The position numbers were made by a program, and so were the translations under genes. Positions 23,101 through 32,089 of a stretch of DNA of 64,000 nucleotides are shown here, in pieces. A model generated the notes under the pieces. That model did no database searches, was not told where the DNA came from, and saw only the letters and a program-made list of their open reading frames with translations. The DNA comes from Hysterangium stoloniferum. Lineage: Eukaryota; Basidiomycota; Agaricomycetes; Hysterangiales; Hysterangiaceae. The stretch lies in assembly GCA_015178975.1 (NCBI GenBank), contig WHVD01000026.1:682001-746000 (forward strand). Reading direction: 5' to 3'. Positions within the stretch are counted from its first letter, which is position 1. Every line of letters begins with the position of its first letter.

Positions 23101-24294
23101 CATAAAATGGCCACGGCAAACATGAATAGCTCGTTGAGTTTTGATCTTGCCAAGGGGGAAGATGACAGGGCCAGCGTCTTTGGTTCCACCACTTCCATCA
23201 CCCCAACCATCAATGCACTTACATATAAATAATAATAATAAGATATTAAAATCAAGAATGAGAATGAACATGCCTTGTTCTTAATAATAGCTGCCATGGA
23301 GAGTGGATTACCATTGGAATCAATAAATTTGAAGGCGCTGTTGGTCAGATCAAGAATATATCCTATGGATTCACCTTCCATAGGAATTGGCCAGGTCGTA
23401 GGAATTTCTGACAGTTCAACCAGCTGCTTGACCCATTGTTGGCATGTGATCTGTATCCAGCCAGCATCAGTCATCGCTTGATGTTTGGAATACTGGGCAT
23501 GCTTTTTGGCTGGTGTGCCAGTAGATTTATCTAATGAATATTAGCAAAAATGGAGCTGACTGAGAAAATATAAAGCTTACTTGGGGTCACCCAGGTGATT
23601 GGAGGAGGATATTCAGAAGATCTAGATACTCTCCGCAGTCGTTTATCTCATGAAAATTAGCAAAGAACATCTGGAGGGAATATGAAGCTTACTGGCTATC
23701 ACCACTGAATGCTCAGAAGATGTTGATGATCCCCACTGTCATTTATACTGTCTCAATGGAAGTGCACTTGCAGATGTTGAAGACTCGATGATCTGTGGAG
23801 TACACGGTGTGGGAACCTGGAGCCATTCGACTACAAAATGCTGGAAATTTTCAGCATTCACCCAATTTATAGCATTCTTGTTGGAAAGAAAGTCACCAGA
23901 TGCTTCAATGATACCAGTAGTGAAGTACTGAAAGAATTAACAATCAATTTAGCTGTTGTCCCCACTCCAAGGCGTAAATATTTATACCCTCACTTTTGTC
24001 CGATACGCTCTGATAATGTCATCTCCTGCCACTTTGAGAAGGCTTGACAGGTTGATTGAGCTGGAAGACATCAGTTGAGAATGGAAGCAGGAAGCAGGGT
24101 GTGTGACGTGTCCTGACTGTGATATTGACACATTGTGTCACAGAGATCACACTTTGTTGTGATTTGTTTATTTGTATTTTTACTCACGGGGGTTAACAGA
24201 TCATGTGGGGGTTATCCCAGGTTATCGATGTGGGTGAATGTGGGTGGTCACGTGCATGTACATGACTCGACTCTTACAGATTATGTATATACTC
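20171..24294 (-). mobile_element. Near-complete Mutator-like (MULE) DNA transposon, 4124 bp
   Basis: The ends are about 31-bp inverted repeats with three mismatches, beginning GAG and sharing CATAATCTGTAAGAGTCGAG. The element is flanked by the 9-bp direct repeat CTGTTGACA. Inside, on the minus strand, lies one multi-exon transposase gene, so this looks like an autonomous element or one that was recently so. The short TIRs place it apart from classical long-TIR MULEs. It inserted into the 5' side of the FunK1 gene, which separates that gene from its original upstream DNA now beyond 24303. Confidence 0.85.
20312..24071 (-). CDS. MULE-type transposase, spliced, with a few breaks
   Basis: Minus strand, ATG at 24071 (MSSSSINLSSLLKVAGDD). 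Exons in order: YFTTGIIEASGDFLSN; TDAGWIQITCQQWVKQLV; CIDGWGDGSGG with VCRGHFMCSRVD (about 23200); MTAFGKDQFIGCSA (22771-22556); a segment with PHNHPPYALQKITFEA (about 22350); APTTKALLASQKATD; the core 21921-21360 with HDTTYKHVFG and later MVDGSAPQMQGLGD, which I take as the first and second catalytic acids; DWWRNKLAYPWYIPALC with SADWDLGPTNTN (about 21140-21000); and a tail ending 20312 that repeats TSAEPFYASLPPELEPP twice. Most junctions have clean GT...AG, one looks GC-AG. I see a frame change near 23033 and an in-frame TGA near 22110. The family is common in Agaricomycetes; the MULE assignment rests on the D..D pattern and the 9-bp target duplication. Confidence 0.7.
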
Positions 24295-24303
24295 CTGTTG
24301 ACA
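24295..24303. repeat. Right 9-bp target-site duplication of the MULE
   Basis: CTGTTGACA, identical to 20162-20170. Confidence 0.85.
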
Positions 24304-25083
24304 ACACGTGCGTGTGTATTATACACATCGGAGTTTGAAACTGCGTTCTGAGCCGCTCATGCCGATTAATTCCTGGTATGACAAAGCAAGAATGTAATTG
24401 ATATAGAGAATATACTGGTTCGAACGGTTTTATGGCAGTCTTGAACAGAGTAGAAATCCGTCACACTCACCTGAAAATACGGAATACGTTTTTCGCCCAT
24501 CCGATCGTATGCGAATATACGAATGCATCAGACGAACAATTCCAGAATACGTCGAAACCATCTCAATCAGTATCACACGTACCTGATTATCCCCATAGAA
24601 TAACGAGATCTGGGAAATTACGTGAAGGAACTCGGAAGTTCGTGTAAGATGTACTAGAGACTGATTTATATATTTATAATGAAACACACATATAGCATCA
24701 ATTTCATAACAAACCACATAGTAACCACTTTCACCAGAATATAACTGCAAGAGCCCCCGTCGAGCTCTAAACACAATAAGAATCGCTTGAAAGTTCCGTT
24801 GATACAAAGGGAATCAATAGCAACGTAATTAATCTACATGAGATTTTCACAGGTTGGATTTTAAGCATAAGTCGCCGTTAGGTTACCTACAAGGCCTGAT
24901 TAAGTTAATCGAGATTAATTTAGTTCAAAGGCAAATTTTAAGGAGTTTTAAGTGCTCGCACCAACAAACCAGGCATTGGCTAATAGACCTTTTCGCTACT
25001 ATTGACAGCATCAAGATGGTCCTCACTCGGCCTAGAATGTTCCGCCAGGAAGGAGTGAGAGACAAGAAGGCCTTGGTTCAGTT
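24304..25083 (+). other. Displaced FunK1 upstream DNA, then a coding-like frame cut by the TRIM
   Basis: DNA directly right of the MULE should be the former 5' region of the FunK1 gene. Further on, 24432-24647 and 24854-25083 have plus-strand frames. The latter runs LIDLFATIDSIKMVLTRPR to KKALVQ and, if the TRIM and one CAGTT copy are removed in thought, would read on as FALSGRSHPVYTF. The family is unknown, and I cannot tell whether it is expressed. Confidence 0.35.
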
Positions 25084-25211
25084 TGTTAGATTGAGTAATG
25101 CTAGCAGTGCTTCCCAGGGTCAGGTGGTGTAATGGTTAACACCCCTGCTATATATGCAGAAGCCCTGGGTTCAATTCCCAGTCTGGCCATTCATTTTCTA
25201 CACTTTTAACA
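25084..25211 (+). repeat. Left LTR of the TRIM
   Basis: 128 bp, identical to 25367-25494. Contains the tRNA-like unit at 25118-25189 and a TTTT at 25194-25197 that would stop Pol III just after it. Confidence 0.9.
25118..25189 (+). ncRNA. tRNA-like sequence inside the left TRIM LTR
   Basis: 72 nt that fold as a cloverleaf: a 7-bp acceptor stem (GGTCAGG with TCTGGCC), a 4-bp D stem (GTGT with ACAC), a 4-bp anticodon stem (CTGC with GCAG) around loop TATATAT, a 4-nt variable region, and a 5-bp T stem (CTGGG with CCCAG) with loop TTCAATT. The A box (TGGTGTAATGG) and B box (GGTTCAATTCC) fit Pol III promoter consensus. The residue at position 33, a U in nearly all decoding tRNAs, is A here, and position 27 does not pair with 43, so a role in decoding is unlikely. 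I call it a tRNA-derived Pol III unit, not a tRNA gene. Confidence 0.8.
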
Positions 25212-25224
25212 GGTTATGGGCCCC
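25212..25224 (+). other. Primer-binding site of the TRIM (copia type)
   Basis: GGTTATGGGCCCC directly abuts the left LTR. The same 13 bases lie at the corresponding place in the copia element (minus strand, 48074-48062). It is complementary to the anticodon arm of initiator tRNA-Met, which the copia group is known to use through a half-tRNA primer. Confidence 0.8.
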
Positions 25225-25366
25225 GCTGTGTGCTATAGGGCATGGTTCCTGTGTGTAGAGTGAACAGCTATATTTGTGTGTGGTATAGTGGACAAGTCTG
25301 GACAAAAGAGCCAGAGAGGACCTATATCTGCTTATAATATAGTTGAGTGCTAGCATTAAGGGAGTG

Positions 25367-25494
25367 TGTTAGATTGAGTAATGCTAGCAGTGCTTCCCAG
25401 GGTCAGGTGGTGTAATGGTTAACACCCCTGCTATATATGCAGAAGCCCTGGGTTCAATTCCCAGTCTGGCCATTCATTTTCTACACTTTTAACA
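25367..25494 (+). repeat. Right LTR of the TRIM
   Basis: 128 bp, identical to the left LTR. Preceded by the purine-rich AAGGGAG (25358-25364) and followed by the target duplication CAGTT. Confidence 0.9.
25401..25472 (+). ncRNA. tRNA-like sequence inside the right TRIM LTR
   Basis: Exact copy of 25118-25189, with the same A box, B box and T4 terminator. A Pol III transcript from here would end inside the LTR. Confidence 0.8.
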
Positions 25495-25715
25495 CAGTTC
25501 GCGTTGTCCGGACGGAGTCACCCTGTATACACTTTTCGAACAACCCGTTACCAAACAAGAATAGCGAGGATAGGTCACCCGGTTAGCATTTTCGCCTTGC
25601 GGTGAAGAGAATTTCCGTCATTGGCAGGTTGTGCAGAAATTCTGGAAGGGCTGCCCTGTGCAGGAGAAGAATCCATGGCTGACCTTTTCGATTTCGACTG
25701 AGAGGAATCCAGCTT

Positions 25716-26294
25716 TCATTTCAGGCCAAGCTCCATGACGATCGTGATATACGGACGAGAATTATGTTCTTCGTTTCCCGATGTGAAGTAGCGATTCTTG
25801 ATCTGAAGGAAGATAGCAGACATAACCCAACGGCTCAGGGTCTTTCTGCGATCAAATAATACAGAGAGGACGAAGTCAATGGCCTTTTGATGGTTATGGC
25901 ACTGAATAGCCATTCCACGAGACATGGGTTTCCAGGACGAATTATCATTGATGATACTCGATTCTGCAGCTTTTTTCCAGTGTGTAAAGTAGACTACTGC
26001 ACTTTGGAAGGCATCTTGGGGGATTGGATCAGGGAAATTATCAAATATAGCCTGAGAAAAAATCTTCTTATAATTTTCAGTGAAAAGCATGACAAGGAAA
26101 TGGATGACCGGAATCGCAACACTGAAGTTGATGGGATTGATTCTATCTCTCAGAGATTTTTCCACAACGGTGGTGTCGAATGCCTGTATTAGCAAGCAAT
26201 CGTCCAATAAGTTCACCACGTTCGCCAGGTGTAATGAGACGATTTCAGACATACTCGGAGAGAATGTCTGCAGTTTGAAAGTGGTTGGATACAT
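25716..26294 (-). CDS. Uncharacterised 192-residue open frame
   Basis: Minus strand, uninterrupted. It reads as a helical, folded protein (IPVIHFLVMLFTENYKK, VVYFTHWKKAAESSI, AIQCHNHQKAIDFVLSVLF). No motif I recognise. The frame ends at a TGA that may be premature, because the sequence beyond it, in another frame, still looks coding (KSKRSAMDSSPAQ). The ATG at 26294 lies next to an AT-rich run shared with the repeat at 31.65 kb, so the true start may be elsewhere. Confidence 0.4.
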   Translation of the reverse strand: MYPTTFKLQTFSPSMSEIVSLHLANVVNLLDDCLLIQAFDTTVVEKSLRDRINPINFSVAIPVIHFLVMLFTENYKKIFSQAIFDNFPDPIPQDAFQSAVVYFTHWKKAAESSIINDNSSWKPMSRGMAIQCHNHQKAIDFVLSVLFDRRKTLSRWVMSAIFLQIKNRYFTSGNEEHNSRPYITIVMELGLK

Positions 26295-26345
26295 GCATAT
26301 ATATATAATATAATATAATATAATATAGAAAGAGTAGGCATATAA
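26275..26345. repeat. AT-rich repeat piece shared with 31.65-31.71 kb
   Basis: An ATATATAATATAATA run followed by GAAAGAGTAGGCATATAATTT and TTGACGGGTTC. The same order occurs at 31650-31712, there joined to the MITE interior. It is probably a fragment of the same MITE family or of the element it derives from. Confidence 0.6.
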
Positions 26346-26417
26346 TTTTGACGGGTTCTAGGCAGTAACGCAGTGACATCATATGGGCTTGGCACTCCGG
26401 GAGGGGCACTGCCTTCC

Positions 26418-27002
26418 TTACATAATGCAAAGCGGCTTGTAAGACTTTCCTCTCTGGCATTCATTGGTGAGTTTGGGCGAGCAAATAGACTCTATTGCGT
26501 CACCACCGCTCTTTTTGCGCGACCAGAAATAAATCGGGCCGTGCTCAAGCCAAATGGTTAAGTGAGACGAAGGTCCAGCGGACTGGGAGGTTGAGTGGTG
26601 GGAACGGCCCAATGAAGCCAAGCAGAGGTTAATAATGCGTGTGCAGGAGGACTCAATGTAAAGTTTGTAGGCATCACTGCGCCAGCGCCCTATCAGTTGA
26701 ATTTTGTAGTCAGTAAACCCTGCTTCAGCAGTGAAAGAAGCTGCGCCGCTCTGAAAGGAGTGACCCGCGAAGGTGGTAGGATCGAAACCAGTGGTGTGGA
26801 GGAGGGATCGGAGAGAAGACACAAAGAGAGAATACTGGAGGGGTCCAACATCATTGCAAAATAGGGGTGAATTAAGAGGACATGGGTTTTTGGAGCTTGT
26901 CAGGGGATGAATCAGTGAGTCGAGCGTCAGGTTGGAGGAGCAGTGGCTTGATGATGCCAAGGTAGTAGAAATAGATTGCAGTGGACAGTTAAAGGTTGTC
27001 AA
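26418..27002 (-). mobile_element. Tyrosine-recombinase fragment, fossil
   Basis: Minus-strand frame of 194 residues. The core around FDPTTFAGHSFQSGAAS and IQLIGRWRSDAYKLYIE has the order of a tyrosine recombinase C-terminal domain (GHS box, GRW segment, then the tyrosine region). In fungi such domains come from Crypton or DIRS/Ngaro elements; without flanking domains I cannot choose. It is a fragment and is treated as a fossil. The front of the frame runs into the minisatellite at 26890-27607, so part of the apparent protein is repeat-derived. Confidence 0.65.
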
Positions 27003-27607
27003 GGGGACGAGTCAGTATGTCCAGCCTCGGATTTGAGGAGCAGCAGCTCGATGTTCATTGTAGCTGTAATGAATTTAAGCAGACAATCGAAGACTGTCAA
27101 GGGACGAGTGTGTCCAGGGTAGGGTTTGAGGAGCAGCAGCTCAGAGCTAACGGTAGCAGTAATGAATTTAAGTGACAGTCAAAGACTGTCAAGGAACAAA
27201 TGTGTCCAGCATGGGGATTGAGGAGCAGCGGCTCAGTGCTAATTGGAAGCAGCAATGAATTTAAGCGGACAGTCAAAGACTGTCAAGGGACAAATGCGTC
27301 CAGCTGGATTGAGGAGCAATGGCTCGGTGCTAATGGTAGCAGTAATGAATTTAAGATGACTGTCAAGGGACAGGACAAGTGTGTCCAGTATGGGGGAGCA
27401 GCGGCTCAGTGCTAATGGTAGCGGTAATACATTTAAGCGGACAGTTGAAGACTGTCAAGGGACAAGTGTGTCCAGCATGGGGTTTGGAGAAACAATGAAT
27501 CGGTGCTAATTGTAGCAGTAATGAAATGAAGTGGACTGTCGAAGACTGTCTAGACAAATTAGTGTGTCCAGGATTGTGTTTGAGGAGCAGCTCGGAGTAA
27601 TGAATTT
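26890..27607 (+). repeat. Minisatellite, about 8 units of ~92 bp
   Basis: Units start AAGACTGTCAAGG at 27090, 27182, 27276, about 27357, 27448 and 27542, and contain GTGTCCAGC, GAGGAGCAGC, GGCTC and AATGAATTTAAG in order. Unit lengths are about 81-94 bp. At least one, probably two, more diverged units lie to the left, within the recombinase frame. Divergence between units is moderate. Confidence 0.85.
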
Positions 27608-28144
27608 CAGTATATGAGGACTCGATAGGGATAGGAATACAAAATTGGATGGAGGGGCCTAGCCCAAGATAGAGCAATACAATGTGTGAGTTGTATGAGA
27701 CTGTTGGTGATTGGGATAGCGATAACTAAATAGAATCTGTATCATATGATCCGGACATTAAGATACAATCAATGACATGGCCAAAGAATGAAACGGGTAT
27801 GGGAATAGGACAGCATGCACACATGGAATGTTGGGATCTGGGATAGACGGTCTCTTCAGGTGAAGTTCGTGCAGACAGAAGGGGCATCATGCACCAGACA
27901 TGAGAGGCTGCAAAGAACAAATGGCATTTGACCTTTCCTGCGTAATGTACGTGTGCATTCTCAAGGAGCTCAAGCCTGCTTGAAAGATTTGAAGACTTGC
28001 AAAAATATAAACAGAACTCGAAGTCTTTGAAGATTATCGAATGCGGAATTGAGACGAGACAAGATGGAGAGTGTGGAACTAGGAATTGCCTGTGACAGAC
28101 AACATGTGACAGACGCTTGTTTGATCACCTTGCTTTAACACTCA
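27608..28144. other. Spacer before a FunK1 pseudogene
   Basis: No gene recognised. It may contain the former promoter of the FunK1 gene that starts at 28145. Confidence 0.35.
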
Positions 28145-31100
28145 ATGCCGAAGAACACGATGCCACCTCATGATTTCCGCCCGGAAACACCACCGTCTCG
28201 TCCTACCACGGATCCTACCAAGTGGGGTGCCACCCCCATTTTAAAGAAGGAATCAACATCACAGGTGTATTCTTCCTGGCATGTAGCGAGAGATGAAAGG
28301 ATCACTGCAATGTAGCACAAAATATCTGGGCGAGTAGTCAGACCCGTCAGAGTAGACGATTTCTTGAATGGATATTTCCCTACAGTTCCCAAACCTGTCT
28401 GAAGTGTACCACCAAAACAGGGCAAAAACATAGAACTTTCAGTGCATCTAAAAGCAAGTTTTGTTACGACTGGACAATCCCGCCAGACTCCGGGCACTAA
28501 CCCGTAAGCCCCCACGCACTACAAGCACCAATTGTCTGTTTATAGGATTTCCCACCCAGACTCCATACATCAAGACTGGTTACGTTCGACCTCATTACGA
28601 CACATATCAGTCACTGGACTTCCCCCGGACTCCGTCTCTGTCTATGTCCGTCTTCGTCCCATGCATCAGTCACCGGATCCCGCTCTAATCGAGCCCCGTT
28701 CCATTTTAGTCAAATGACCTGTCATGATTTAGGACTCTGCTCCCGCTCTGTTTCCCATTATGGGTTATGCTTTGTCACGATTCAGACTCCGCTCCATTCC
28801 ATCCCGTTCCTAACACCAAACTTGGTGTTTACTATTCCCATTTTATGTTTTGTTAGTTTCATTTCATCATTACTGGATTTGGTATGTCATGCATTCCATG
28901 GTCTATATAAACTGGCAGATGTTGTACATACAATCCAGTCAGAAAATTAGCTTAGATTCCCCCCAGTAATTTAATAACATTTTCCGCTCTAAAACCTTAC
29001 TTGATTCACATCACTTTCACTAGTCGGAGCCCATGGGCTCCAGCGCATCTATCTCTCTCAACTATCTCAACTCATGACCCACGACCTCTGACTTATGACC
29101 CACGACCCCCAACTTACAACCTACGACCCACGAACCCTGCCCGGGCTCCCCAGGATCCCCGTCTGCCTGTTTGAAATTGGACAACACGATCTAGCGAGGG
29201 TGCAGCCTATAAGCTGAAGCCAAGTCCTACCGGATATCCTGCGGGTTTCTCTCGAAACCCGCCCTGTGTGTGTCTCCTAACAAGTTTGCCATCTACAAGC
29301 CCTGGGTATGTTATTTTGTTGTGCCTTTTGCTTCATTGGAATTTATTTAGGATATAGATTGATTTGGTTGCAAAATTTTGTCCTAACCTTGAACTCGTGG
29401 ACACTCACAACACACCTGCAGTGGATTTCGGAGGGAAACAAGTCAAGCCAGACATACAAATCTATTCTGCCAATTGCAGGCGATCGGGCCTATCAGATAT
29501 GACACAGACAGAAATGATTGTTGAATTTAAATTTGCCCCTGAGGATGACACGTTCAAAGATAATGGACCCGGTTTCTTCAAGCATAGTTCCAATGCTGCG
29601 CATGATACATTGGGTCAGATTACATTATGTGACGGTACACCAAGCTGCACAATTCCGGACACATGTCTTCCTTGTCCTTGTCTTCCCCAAATATGCGAGA
29701 TTCATGTGCTGGGATCACAGTGGGGTCATCATAACGGAAGAAGTCTCTTTTTCAAATCCCTCCTATATCGAGTTCTTCGGGCGGTTCAATCATGCGAAAC
29801 CTGATGTACGTGGTGTCGATACTACAGCCACAGAGTTTCCACACAACCACCCCGTTGCGGCAAAGGCTAAAAGGTCACTTGGTGTCGAGGACGGTGACCG
29901 ACTGTTTCAGGTTAAACTTGATGCAAAAGGTGACACTTATGTATTTTATTGTCCTACGTACATGGCTGTTGGATCCCCCCTTGGCCACTCGACTCATGTT
30001 TTCAAGGCCTACTGCATCGAAACTGGGAAGTTGGTCCTTCTCAAAGATACATGGAGGGTCGTTTCGGCTAGTCAGAGCCCCGAACATATAATATATGAGG
30101 AGCTGAAGAAACAGGGTGTGAGGAATATCTGCACGTGCAAGGAGGGATGTGATGTGTTGGATCAGGTTACAAAGACGCAGGATTCGTCAATGGCAAGACA
30201 CGTTTCTTCGCCATTGAGGTTATTGCGGCACTATCGACTGGTTCTGAATGAAATTGGAAGGTCTCTAACTGATTTTGGGAATACAAAAGAGATGGTGACT
30301 GCAGTGAGAGATGCCATCATATGTAGGTATATATGTCGGTCTCTTAATGGAATTGGGACTGACTCCTTTTCCACAGCCCATGAGGCTGCTTATGACAAGG
30401 CTAAAATTCTTCAGAGATATCAGCTCAGGGTATTTTCTTATCACTGACACTGGTGGTGGATTGTTAATTGACTGGGATCTTTGCAAAAAGCTTCAAGATA
30501 TATATCAAGGACAAGCACACATTGAAAGGACTGTGAGTACCCCCTTACTCTCCGAATGCTATTGGGAAATGTTCTGAACTTTTTTTTGGCATTTTATTAT
30601 CCGTTTCTGTGATTAGGGTACTTGGCAATTCATGGCTGCTCATTTGCTAGTGATTCCCACCCCCGAGGAACAACCTGTGATCCCTGGTGACTTGGAGTCC
30701 TTCCTCTACATCCTTGTCTGGATTGCCTTGAGATATACCAAGCATGGGTTTGTCAAGGGTGTGCTCATTGATATGCTCCATGCCGGTTTTGACCATCACT
30801 ATCTGGATCCTCACGGAGCAGCGAAGGGAGGAGATAGGAAGAAAGTTGAAGTGCAAGCCTCTGACCCCTTCCAAGTTTCTCATTTATTCAATGTCTCATT
30901 GAAGTAGTTGATCAAAACATTGGCAAAAACGATTGCAGTACGATACAGGGAGGTGCCGAATGCAACAGAAATTGCTCAATATAAAGAACTCTTTGAGAAG
31001 CAAGGGTCATCAGATGTCAAATCTGTAGCCCTTGGTAAACCAGTGGATAATAAAATCATTCTTTCTGCACTCCGTGCTGGGGAGTACCTGCATAAGCTAT

Positions 31101-31288
31101 CTGCCTTGGACCGCTCAGACTGGACGGAATTGGAATTAACGACTGCGTTACAGAAGAGTGGTTGGAATGTGCATAGTGGCCGTGTTCAGCACGATCTATC
31201 CACTCCCCCTCCCACACACCCTATGGTGCCAAAGACGGAGTATTCTGAGGGTGGTGCTGGTCCAATCTCAGGGAACCACTTTCACTAG
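28145..31288 (+). pseudogene. FunK1-type protein kinase pseudogene, split by a solo LTR
   Basis: The likely start is the ATG at 28145 (MPKNTMPPHDFRPETPPS). The frame then passes two in-frame stops before 28461. After the LTR it resumes at FAIYKPW, with a 45-nt intron (29306-29350), then AKFCPNLELVDTHNTP and EMIVEFKFAPEDD. A frame change near 29630 leads into QFRTHVFLVLVFPKYARF and LLKDTWRVVSASQSPEH. The catalytic loop at about 30405 has lost two bases, so HRDIS is now split over two frames (AKILQ and RDISSGYFLI). LLIDWDLCKKL follows, then an 84-nt intron (30533-30616) and GTWQFMAAHLL ... GDLESFLYILVW. A TAG at 30905 interrupts LFNVSLK and LIKTLAKTIAVRY. Family assignment is firm; function is lost. 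Confidence 0.85.
28462..29282 (+). mobile_element. Solo LTR of family LTR-A, 821 bp
   Basis: TGTTACGACTGG at the left and TCTCCTAACA at the right, flanked by the 5-bp duplication AGTTT (28457-28461 and 29283-29287). It carries a TATA-like TCTATATAAACTGG at about 28901 and a short version of the 21-bp repeat (about three units near 29076-29140). No interior remains, so it is the product of LTR-LTR recombination or a single-LTR fossil. It lies inside the FunK1 pseudogene. Confidence 0.9.
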
Positions 31289-31454
31289 TGGTGCAAGGTA
31301 CTTACATATCTGTATGCAATCGATTGTGACTCTTAGTATTTTGTTGAATGCCCTGATGTAATATGACTGCTCATATGTTGAAATACAATCTGTCTCAGGC
31401 AAAATATCTTTCTTATTATATTCACAGAGCTAATCCCAGAGGGGATTTGAGCCT

Positions 31455-31540
31455 TTGAGCATATATTTAGAAATTGGGCGCTAGTACAGGGACAGATGCC
31501 CTGCATTGACGCCCATCTCAGAGGGGGGTTCATTTTCTAG
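31455..31540 (-). repeat. Second copy of the ~65-bp interspersed repeat
   Basis: Reverse complement of 14841-14906, with CpG retained (GGCGTCAATGCAGG on the minus strand). It lies shortly downstream of the FunK1 pseudogene end. Confidence 0.65.
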
Positions 31541-31566
31541 AGTGGCATCGTGACTTCTTATCCACA

Positions 31567-32068
31567 GGCTAAGTTCTAATTTTTGCTGGAAAAAAAAAAG
31601 ATGGGTAAATAAAAGTTATGTGGATGTATATGTATTGAAATAATAATATATATATATATATATAATATTATATAGAAAGGGTAGACATATAATTTTGATG
31701 GGTTCGAGAGGTAGTATTCTCCCCTGAGGTGGGGCCTCTACCTTTTTCGTAGAAGACTCCAAACCAGTTTTTGTAGAAGACTCCAAGTTTTTTGTAGAAG
31801 ACTCCACCATTTTTGTACAAGACTTCCATGGTTTCTGTAGAAGACTCCAACGCTTTTGTAGAAGACTCCACAGTTTTCGTAGAAAGGTCCACCTTAGCCG
31901 GAAAGAAGGCTGGCAGTTTAGCAAGGGGGGGGTGCGGTGGAGACATCTGGCCATTTAGACGCCCGCCCCCACATACATCCACATACCCACACAGGCACAC
32001 AACTTTAACTGCCTCGTCTCTCTTTTTTTTCTTGCTCCTGCAAAAATATTAGGGACTTAGCCAAATAA
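31567..32068. mobile_element. MITE-like element related to 5899-6227
   Basis: Ends are imperfect inverted repeats: GGCTAAGTTCTAATTTTTGC at the left and its counterpart CAAAAATATTAGGGACTTAGCC-like end at 32045-32068. The right two thirds match the MITE at 5899-6227 in reverse. It contains an AT dinucleotide run (about 31649-31670) and about six units of a 27-bp repeat with GTAGAAGACTCC (31747-31885). Open frames here are repeat-derived and not genes. Confidence 0.7.
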
Positions 32069-32089
32069 AAAATAAAAAGGGTTTAGGGT

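Larger units (their letters stand above)
25084..25494 (+). mobile_element. TRIM (miniature LTR element), looks whole, very young
   Basis: The element is 411 bp: two 128-bp LTRs (25084-25211 and 25367-25494) that I read as identical at every base, and a 155-bp interior without coding capacity. The LTRs have TGTTA...TAACA ends. The flanks carry the 5-bp target duplication CAGTT (25079-25083 and 25495-25499). The interior starts with a primer-binding site directly after the left LTR and ends with a purine-rich AAGGGAG next to the right LTR. This matches the definition of terminal-repeat retrotransposons in miniature. Each LTR contains a tRNA-like Pol III unit. The sequence fits a copy that must have been moved by proteins from another element. 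Identical LTRs imply a recent insertion. Confidence 0.9.

Noticed and set aside
25118-25189. Functional tRNA gene
   Set aside because: The anticodon loop lacks U33, one stem pair is missing, and the sequence lies in both LTRs of a mobile element. Kept as tRNA-like.
31668-32000. Frames with SSTK/ESSTK repeats
   Set aside because: Produced by the GTAGAAGACTCC tandem repeat in the MITE.
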